A stretch of DNA of 64,000 nt, from NCBI GenBank assembly GCA_050247255.1, contig JBFWUM010000020.1, forward strand, positions 9,620 to 73,619, read 5' to 3'. A program made the translations under genes and the position numbers. The notes under the pieces are model-generated. The model saw nothing but the letters and a program-made list of their open reading frames with translations, searched no databases and was not told where the DNA came from. The DNA is from JBFWUM01 sp050247255. GTDB lineage: Bacteria; Acidobacteriota; Vicinamibacteria; Vicinamibacterales; UBA2999. This document shows positions 58,027-64,000 of the stretch, one piece after another. Numbering within the stretch: position 1 is the first letter of the stretch; the number at the start of each line of letters is the position of its first letter.

Positions 58027-59846
58027 GCGTCGCCGCCTGGACGCTGGCACTGCTGCGCCCGTATCGGGGCCGGGTCACCGCCATCGCGCTGCTCATCGGC
58101 GTCGAAACCGCGCTCGCGGCGCTGGCACCCTGGCCGTTGAAAGTGGTCGTCGACAACGTGCTCGGCGGCCAGCCGCTGCCGCCGTGGCTGGCCGGCGTGA
58201 CGTCGAGCATCACCGGCGGACGCGTCGTCGCGCTCCTGCTGCTGATCGTCGTGGCCGGCCTGCTCCTCCAGCTCTTCGCCGAAGTCGTGACCATGGTGCA
58301 CACCCAGCTGCAGGTGGGCGCCGGCCAGCGCATCGTCTACGACCTGCGGGCGCGCCTGCTCGGCCATCTGCAGGCGCTCAGCCTTCGTCACCATGTCGAG
58401 GCCCGGACCGCGGATTCGGTCTACCGGCTCGAAGCGGACGCCTACTGCGTGAACGACCTGGTCATGGGGGGCGTCTTCCCGCTGGCCACTGCGTTCCTGA
58501 AGCTCACCGTGATGTTCGTCATCCTGGCGCGGCTGGACCTGACGCTGGCGCTGCTCTCGCTCGTGGTGGTGCCGTTCCTCTACGCGAGCCTCCGCTACTA
58601 CTCGGGGCAGATGGTCGACCGTGCCGAGCGCGTGAAGGAGGCCGAGTCCGCCCTGGTCGAGCGGCTCTTCGAGATCCTCTCGTCGATCAAGGTGGTCAAG
58701 AGCTTCGCTCGCGAGCGGTTCGAGCGCGATCGCTTCGTCGCGGTCGGCGATCGCACGATGGCGGCGCGCCTCACGCTGACCTGGCAGGAGTCGCTGTTCT
58801 CGGTGGTCGTGACCGGCATTACGCTGGCCGGCACCGCCCTCGTGCTCACCGTCGGCGGCCTGCACGTGCTGCAGGGGACGCTGACCGTCGGCAGCCTGCT
58901 CGTGGTCATCGCCTACCTCGCGGCGGTCTACAACCCGCTGTCGTCGATTGCCCACACGACCGGGTCGCTGCAGCAGGCGGTGGTCAGCGCCCGCCGGGTC
59001 CAGGAGATCTTCGCGCTGCAACCCGAGCCGCTCGAGGCTCCGGACGGGATCAACGCGGCGGCGCTGCGCGGCGAGATTGAGTTTGCGCGCGTCTCCTTCG
59101 CCTACGAGGCTGAACGGCCGATCCTCGACGGGATCACCTTTGCCGCAAAGCCCGGCGAACTGGTCGCGCTCGTCGGCCTGACCGGTGCCGGCAAGACCAC
59201 GCTGGCGAGCCTGATTCCGCGTTTCTTCGACCCGACGGGCGGCGAGGTGCGGATCGACGGCGTGGACGTGCGGCGCTACAACCTGCGGGGGCTGCGCGAG
59301 CAGATCGCCCTGGTGCCGCAGGAGCCGGTGCTCTTTGCCGGATCGATTGCCGACAACATCCGCTACGGCCGGCTCGACGCCACCGATGCCGAGGTGCAGG
59401 CATCGGCCGAGGCGGCCCTGGTCCACGGGTTTGTCTCCCGGCTGCCGCGCGGCTACGACACGCCTGTCGCGGAGGCCGGCGCGACGCTCTCGGGCGGCGA
59501 GCGCCAGCGGCTCAGCATCGCCCGGGCCCTGCTGAAGGATGCGCGCATCCTCATCCTCGACGAGCCAACCTCCTCGCTCGACTCGATCTCGGAAGAGTCG
59601 GTGTTCGACGCGCTCCGGGCGCTGCGTGCCGGCCGGACGACGCTGGTGATCGCCCACCGGCTGTCGACCATCCGCGACGCCGATCGCATCCTCGTACTCC
59701 ACGAAGGGCGGTTGATCGCGCAGGGGCGCCACGAGGAACTGCTGGCCGCGAGCGACCTCTATCGCCGCATGTGCGCACGGCTCTCGGTCGGCCGATCGCT
59801 CGACGAGCCCGAAACGGTCGACGAGCTCATCGCCGCCTCCTCGTGA
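58023..59846 (+). CDS. ABC exporter, MsbA/lipid-linked glycan type
   Basis: Half-transporter: six membrane helices in residues 1-310, nucleotide-binding domain in 340-600 with Walker A VGLTGAGKTTLAS (about 385-393), ALVPQEPVLFAGSI (Q-loop), signature TLSGGERQRLSIARALL, Walker B ILILDEPTSSLD and VIAHRLSTI. 607 residues. In this operon it probably flips a glycolipid or glycan precursor. ATG overlaps the upstream stop; its stop overlaps the next GTG. Confidence 0.9.
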   Translation: MSVAAWTLALLRPYRGRVTAIALLIGVETALAALAPWPLKVVVDNVLGGQPLPPWLAGVTSSITGGRVVALLLLIVVAGLLLQLFAEVVTMVHTQLQVGAGQRIVYDLRARLLGHLQALSLRHHVEARTADSVYRLEADAYCVNDLVMGGVFPLATAFLKLTVMFVILARLDLTLALLSLVVVPFLYASLRYYSGQMVDRAERVKEAESALVERLFEILSSIKVVKSFARERFERDRFVAVGDRTMAARLTLTWQESLFSVVVTGITLAGTALVLTVGGLHVLQGTLTVGSLLVVIAYLAAVYNPLSSIAHTTGSLQQAVVSARRVQEIFALQPEPLEAPDGINAAALRGEIEFARVSFAYEAERPILDGITFAAKPGELVALVGLTGAGKTTLASLIPRFFDPTGGEVRIDGVDVRRYNLRGLREQIALVPQEPVLFAGSIADNIRYGRLDATDAEVQASAEAALVHGFVSRLPRGYDTPVAEAGATLSGGERQRLSIARALLKDARILILDEPTSSLDSISEESVFDALRALRAGRTTLVIAHRLSTIRDADRILVLHEGRLIAQGRHEELLAASDLYRRMCARLSVGRSLDEPETVDELIAASS

Positions 59847-60961
59847 AGATTCTCGTCGCCGGCATCATCGCCCGCTACCCGTTCGGTGGCGTGACCTGGT
59901 GCTCCCTGATGTATCTCCTCGGCCTGCGCGACCTCGGCCACGAGGTCTTCTACGTCGAGGACACCGGCGAATGCATCTACGACCCTGAACAGAACACCCG
60001 CTCCGAGGATCCCGCCTACGGCACGCGGTATATTCACGCCGCGCTCGAGCCGTTCGGGCTTGGCGACCGCTGGGCCTTCGTCAACTACGACGGCAGCTAC
60101 CACGGCGCGTCGCATGAGACGGTGAAGGCGTTCTGCGCGGATGCCGACCTCTTCATCAACCTCTCGGGCGGATCGTGGTTCTGGCGCGATGAGTACCGGC
60201 GCATTCCGCGCAAGGTGTTCATCGACTCCGATCCCGTCTTCACCCAGCTGGCGATTGCCAAGGCCGAGGGGTGGTACGTCGATTTCTTCCGCCAGTTCGA
60301 TCGCCTGTTCACCTTCGGCGCGAACATCGGCACGCCGGCCAGCGACGTGCCCACCGGTGAGTTCACGTGGCACCACACATGGCAGCCGGTGGTGCTGGCC
60401 CAGTGGAGCACGCCGGCGCCTCCGGGCGATCGCTTCACGACGGTCATGACCTGGCGCATCGAGAGCTTCACCGACGTCGACGGCAACAAGGACAAGGAAT
60501 TCCTCCGTTTCCTCGACCTGCCGTCCCGCACCGGCCACCGGTTCGAGCTGGCGATCAACGGACCGCAGGACTTCCTCCGCAGCCATGGCTGGCACACGGT
60601 GGATGCCATGGGCGTGTCGCGATCGCTTTTCGATTACCGCGCGTTCATCCAGGGCTCGCGCGGCGAGTTCGGCGTCGCCAAGCATGCGTATGTGGCCCGC
60701 ACGTCGGGCTGGTTCAGCGACCGAACCGAGTGTTATCTCGCCGCCGGAAGGCCAGCCGTCGTCCAGGACACCGGCTGGAGCGCGCACCTTCCAACCGGCG
60801 ATGGCCTGTTCGCCTTTTCGACCCCCGGGCAGGCGCTCGCCGCCCTGGATGCGATTGCGGCAGATCCCCTGCGCCAGTCGCGGCTGGCGACCGAGATTGC
60901 CCGCGAGCACTTCGACGCCAACCGCGTGTTGCCGCGGTTGCTGGAGGTCGCCCTCGCATGA
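59843..60961 (+). CDS. Glycosyltransferase-like protein (GT-B fold)
   Basis: 372 residues beginning VKILVAGIIARYPFGGVTWC, with FYVEDTGE, FINLSGGSWFWRDEY, KVFIDSDPVFTQ and a late RTECYLAAGRPAVVQDTGWS block, the pattern of GT-B-type transferases where the last block binds the nucleotide-sugar. I do not recognise a precise family. The C-terminus has the usual amphipathic helix. GTG overlaps the exporter stop (GTGA), and its stop overlaps the next ATG, so it belongs firmly to the glycan operon. Confidence 0.75.
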   Translation: MKILVAGIIARYPFGGVTWCSLMYLLGLRDLGHEVFYVEDTGECIYDPEQNTRSEDPAYGTRYIHAALEPFGLGDRWAFVNYDGSYHGASHETVKAFCADADLFINLSGGSWFWRDEYRRIPRKVFIDSDPVFTQLAIAKAEGWYVDFFRQFDRLFTFGANIGTPASDVPTGEFTWHHTWQPVVLAQWSTPAPPGDRFTTVMTWRIESFTDVDGNKDKEFLRFLDLPSRTGHRFELAINGPQDFLRSHGWHTVDAMGVSRSLFDYRAFIQGSRGEFGVAKHAYVARTSGWFSDRTECYLAAGRPAVVQDTGWSAHLPTGDGLFAFSTPGQALAALDAIAADPLRQSRLATEIAREHFDANRVLPRLLEVALA

Positions 60962-62040
60962 GCGCGCGGTTGCGCATTGCGATGGTCGCGCCGGTGGCGA
61001 CATCGGTGCCACCCGAGCGCTCCGGCTCGGTCGAGGCGATGACGTCGCTCCTGACCGAGGGACTCGTCGCCAGGGGGCACGACGTCACGCTCTTCGCCAC
61101 CGCCTCGTCGCGGACAACCGCGCGGCTGCACGCGACGTTCGCGCAGGGCTATCGCGAAGACCTGTCGCTGTGGCCCTGGGAGTTCTGCGAGCTGATGAAC
61201 CTGACAGCCGCGGTGGAGCGCGCCGCGGCGTTCGACGTGATCCACTACCAGGCCGAGTACTACCCGATGTCGGTCGCCCTCTCGCGCCTGGTGCCAACGC
61301 CGATCGTGCAGACGCTGCATCACGCGCCCGGCCCCACCGAAGTGGCGCTCTGGTCACGGTACCCCCACGCCCCGTTCGTCGCGGTCTCGCGCGAGCAGGC
61401 CAGCCTCCTCGACGGTCTCAACGTCGTCGGCATCGTCCCGCACGGCCTCGATACCGACGCGTTCACGTTCACCGAACGCCCGGAGGACTACCTCCTGTTC
61501 CTTGGCCGGTTCACCGAGGGGAAGGGCGTGCGGCAGGCGATCGAGATCGCCCGTCGCAGCGGCATGAAGCTCGTGCTGGCCGCGGCAGAGAACGAATACT
61601 ACCGGGATGTGATTGCGCCGCTGGTGGATGGGACGCAGGTCGTCTACGCCGGCGAGGCCGACCACGCCACGAAGGCGCGGCTGCTCGGAGGCGCCCGGGC
61701 GCTGCTCTACCCGGTCCAGTCTCCGGAGTCGTTCGGCCTGGTGCTGACCGAGGCCATGGCCTGCGGCACGCCGGTCGCCGCGCTCGACTGCGGCCCGGTC
61801 GCCGAGATCGTCTCTCCGGGAGTGACCGGCGGCGTGTTCTCCTCGGTCGACGCGTTGATCGCAGGGCTGCCCTCGGTGCTGGCGCTCGACCGCGAGGCGG
61901 TACGGCGCACGGCGGTGGACCGCTTCGGTGCCGCGCGCATGATCGACGGTTACTGCGAAATCTACGCGAAGCTGGCCGCAGCTTCCGGCTCAAGCCGGAA
62001 GCCACAGCAGTGGCTTCCGCCTTCAGGCGGAAGGTCATGA
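60958..62040 (+). CDS. Family 4 glycosyltransferase
   Basis: Retaining GT-B transferase. N-terminal acceptor half (RIAMVAPVATSVPPERSGSV with glycine loop), donor half with FLGRFTEGKGVRQAIEIAR and the EX7E motif in SPESFGLVLTEAMACGTPV. 360 residues. The last ~20 residues (ASGSSRKPQQWLPPSGGRS) are coded by two consecutive palindromes and are not part of the family. Stop overlaps the next ATG. Confidence 0.9.
   Translation: MSARLRIAMVAPVATSVPPERSGSVEAMTSLLTEGLVARGHDVTLFATASSRTTARLHATFAQGYREDLSLWPWEFCELMNLTAAVERAAAFDVIHYQAEYYPMSVALSRLVPTPIVQTLHHAPGPTEVALWSRYPHAPFVAVSREQASLLDGLNVVGIVPHGLDTDAFTFTERPEDYLLFLGRFTEGKGVRQAIEIARRSGMKLVLAAAENEYYRDVIAPLVDGTQVVYAGEADHATKARLLGGARALLYPVQSPESFGLVLTEAMACGTPVAALDCGPVAEIVSPGVTGGVFSSVDALIAGLPSVLALDREAVRRTAVDRFGAARMIDGYCEIYAKLAAASGSSRKPQQWLPPSGGRS
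61981..62033. repeat. Pair of REP-like palindromes at the 3' end of the glycosyltransferase gene
   Basis: First: GCTTCCGGCT/AGCCGGAAGC (61981-62002), 10-base arms, loop CA. Second: CTTCCGCCT/AGGCGGAAG (62014-62033), loop TC. They are 11 bases apart, an arrangement like BIME pairs of REP elements. The next gene starts four bases after the second. Confidence 0.88.
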
Positions 62041-62777
62041 GCTCGCTGCTGGCGGTCTTCGCCCATCCGGACGACGAGTCGATCGCCTGCGGCGGCCTGC
62101 TTTCGCGCTGCGCCGAGCGCGGTGTGGAGGTGTCACTCCTCTGTGTGACGCGAGGCGAGGATGCGGCTCCCCCCGGCGACGACCGCGCAGCGCTGGGCGG
62201 AAAGCGCAGCGAGGAGCTGGCGGCCGCCGCGAGCGTCCTGGGCGTGGGCGAGATCATCCTGCTCGACTACCCCGACGGCGAGCTCAAGTGGCTGCCAGAG
62301 GAGCGTGCAGCCGCCCTCGAGCGCGACATCGCCGACGTCACGCGGCGGGTCGGGGCCGACGTCGTCGTGACCTTCGATGAGGACGGCCTCTACTGGCACC
62401 CGGATCACATTGCCCTGCACCATCGGGTCACTGCCGCGGTGCGCTCACTGGGTCCGGACGCGCCGTCGCTCTACTATGTCTCGATGCCTGAGGGGGCGAT
62501 GCGCGCGCTCGTGGACGCGGTGGGCGGCGGACACGTGCTCGGCATCGAGGACCCCGATGCCTTCGGGACGCTGGCGCCAGCGCCAACACTCACGATCGAC
62601 GTCAGCGGCAGCGCGGCGAAGAAGCTCGCAGCGATCCAGTGCCACGCCAGCCAGGTGGCCGGCGGCGCCTTGGCGCGGCTCGACGCCGCCCGCGCGGCAC
62701 GGATGCTCAACGTGGAGCAGTTCCGCCGCGGCCCGTTTGGTCACCCGGGGCGAACGCTCCTGGACGAACTCGCATGA
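62037..62777 (+). CDS. PIG-L family deacetylase
   Basis: Zinc-dependent N-deacetylase of the LmbE/MshB type. The metal motif is AHPDDE (residues 9-14), with the later histidine pair in HPDHIALHHRV and CHASQV. 246 residues. Substrates of the family are N-acetylated sugars or glycoconjugates, which fits the operon. ATG overlaps the glycosyltransferase stop. Confidence 0.92.
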   Translation: MSSLLAVFAHPDDESIACGGLLSRCAERGVEVSLLCVTRGEDAAPPGDDRAALGGKRSEELAAAASVLGVGEIILLDYPDGELKWLPEERAAALERDIADVTRRVGADVVVTFDEDGLYWHPDHIALHHRVTAAVRSLGPDAPSLYYVSMPEGAMRALVDAVGGGHVLGIEDPDAFGTLAPAPTLTIDVSGSAAKKLAAIQCHASQVAGGALARLDAARAARMLNVEQFRRGPFGHPGRTLLDELA

Positions 62778-64000
62778 ACCTGACGCTGCTCGAGATCCTG
62801 CGCTGCCCCTTCTGCGGCACCCGCCTGGCCATCGTCGACAACGACGCGCTTCGGCGGGACGGAGACGAGATCGAGTCGGCCGTCCTTGGCTGCGAGTGCT
62901 GCGCCTTCCCCGTCGTCGCCGGCATTCCGGTCCTGATCGCCGACGATGCCACACGCGAGGCGATGCACACGCTCGAGGCCGGGCGGCCCGACGAAGCGCT
63001 GTTCATGCTGCTCGGACTCGACCAGGCACGGCGCTCCGCGTTCCGGGAACTGCTCGCGCGCGGCGATGCACTGACGTACCGCGACGCCGTCGCCGTACTC
63101 AGCCCGGATGCCGAGGGGACCTACTTCGTGTATCGCTTCTCGGATCCCACCTACGTGATGGCCGAGGCGGTGCTCGACGCCGTGGCGCGCCACCCGGCGG
63201 TCACGCGCGGACGGGTCCTCGACCTGTGCGGCGGGTCCGGCCACCTGTCGCGCGTGCTGGACCCGGTGGCCCCGGGCCGTGGCGTGCTCGCCGACCTGTT
63301 CTACTTCAAGCTCTGGCTGGCGCGCCGGTTCACGACGCCGGGCATTGCCGCTATCTGTTGCGACGGAAACAATCCGCTGCCGTTCGAGCGCGACACCTTC
63401 TCGCTGGTCGTCCTCTCGGACGCGTTTCCGTACATCTGGCACAAGCGGATGCTGACCGACGAGATGATGCGCCTCGCCGGCCGCGACGGCACCATCGTCA
63501 TGCCACACCTGCACAGCGCGCTCGGCGAGAACTTCTCCCCCGGCATGCCGTTGACGCCGGCCGCGTACCGTGACCTGCTGGCGCCGCATCAGCCGAGGCT
63601 GTTCAGCGATCGCGAGTTGTTCGACGATGCGGTCGCGCGCGGCGCCGTGGACCTGTCACAGCCGATGACACCCGAAGGTCTTGGCGACCAGCCGTCGCTC
63701 ACGATTGTGGCCTCGCCGCACGATGCGATCTTCCAGCACTACGGGCCGATGCCGGTCGCGCCGGTCCGGGGCGTGTTGGGCGTGAACCCGCTGTACCGCG
63801 TCGAGGTCCAGGACGGATCGCAGGCGCTCACGCTGGAATTTCCAACCGAGGAGTATGCGGAGGAGTTCGCCGATTGCCGCCGCTACCTGGCGGACCGGCT
63901 GACACTGCCGCGGGAGCTTACTCCGGCGGCGCTGGGGCGGGAGTACGAGTCTCTTCGCCGCCGCCGGATCGTGCTCGACCTTCCACGTCACTATCTCTAG
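62774..64000 (+). CDS. SAM-dependent methyltransferase with N-terminal Trm112-like zinc ribbon
   Basis: Residues 1-60 form a Trm112/zinc-ribbon segment (ILRCPFCGTRLA with CxxC, LGCECCAFPVVAGIPVLI with the second pair). A Rossmann methyltransferase follows with motif I RVLDLCGGSGHLSRV (about 149), ADLFYFKLW and LPFERDTFSLVVLSD. 408 residues, complete: the TAG ends exactly at the window edge. Probably methylates the operon's glycan or lipid product. ATG overlaps the deacetylase stop. Confidence 0.85.
   Translation: MNLTLLEILRCPFCGTRLAIVDNDALRRDGDEIESAVLGCECCAFPVVAGIPVLIADDATREAMHTLEAGRPDEALFMLLGLDQARRSAFRELLARGDALTYRDAVAVLSPDAEGTYFVYRFSDPTYVMAEAVLDAVARHPAVTRGRVLDLCGGSGHLSRVLDPVAPGRGVLADLFYFKLWLARRFTTPGIAAICCDGNNPLPFERDTFSLVVLSDAFPYIWHKRMLTDEMMRLAGRDGTIVMPHLHSALGENFSPGMPLTPAAYRDLLAPHQPRLFSDRELFDDAVARGAVDLSQPMTPEGLGDQPSLTIVASPHDAIFQHYGPMPVAPVRGVLGVNPLYRVEVQDGSQALTLEFPTEEYAEEFADCRRYLADRLTLPRELTPAALGREYESLRRRRIVLDLPRHYL

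Overview
The window is a complete-looking, very gene-dense stretch of GC-rich chromosome from a Gram-negative, outer-membrane bacterium. LPS export genes (an LptC/OstA-like protein, LptB, a fused LptF-LptG permease), a Tol-Pal operon and a type IV pilus/type II secretion-like operon all point to a diderm. Gene order (lpt - rpoN - hpf - hprK - rapZ - soluble PTS), the LptFG fusion, the secretin with a cohesin-like tail and the style of the intergenic repeats suggest Acidobacteriota, most likely a Vicinamibacteria-type organism. That placement is inference from recalled gene order and repeat vocabulary, not from a marker gene. No rRNA or tRNA gene, CRISPR array or insertion sequence was seen.

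Layout. 1-10.6 kb (+): tail of a four-helix-bundle gene, then lptC-like, lptB, rpoN, hpf, hprK, rapZ, EIIA(Man-type), HPr, EI and manA, mostly overlapping by 1-4 bases. There is no PTS permease, so this is a regulatory phosphorelay. 10.6-12 kb: accessory patch with a MazEF-type toxin-antitoxin pair, an integron attC-like site, a DUF4926 gene and a DUF6883 remnant. 12-17.6 kb (-): tolQ, tolR, tolA/tonB, tolB, pal, cpoB, then ssb. 17.7-23 kb (+): recN, miaB, a bifunctional-nuclease-family gene, parA, parB, ending at an excellent candidate dif site (23055-23082). 23-32 kb: GH57 hydrolase (-), lptFG fusion (+), PHP-domain protein and xerD (-), murQ and a serine hydrolase (+). 32-43 kb (-): gspF, gspE, pilM, pilN, pilO, pilP-like, secretin with cohesin-like tail, two GspG-like pseudopilins, an Ig/PKD lipoprotein and a third pilin-like protein. 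43-48.5 kb: lytic transglycosylase and a lipoprotein (-), a two-gene microcompartment locus (BMC-H shell protein plus CoA-acylating aldehyde dehydrogenase) and an MltD-like LysM protein (+). 48.5-51.3 kb (-): a 910-residue coiled-coil protein. 51.4-54.2 kb (+): Phd/VapC-type pair, comM, and a GxxExxY gene framed by inverted repeats. 54.3-64 kb (+): a translationally coupled glycan operon (hydrolase-glycosyltransferase-NHL fusion, MsbA-type exporter, two glycosyltransferase-like proteins, PIG-L deacetylase, zinc-ribbon methyltransferase).

The most striking layer is repeat structure that gene calling does not explain. Arrays with a period of 7 (sometimes 8 or 9) bases sit at gene boundaries, often as two complementary arms that form long hairpins, and repeatedly contain or abut stop codons. 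In other places such arrays lie inside reading frames and supply linkers, leader peptides or tails. A second, separate family of 16-22 bp GC-rich palindromes forms the 3' ends of several genes. Together with the attC-like site, the dif site beside parAB and the inverted-repeat-framed GxxExxY gene, these make the window richer in mobile or recombinogenic DNA than its housekeeping content suggests.
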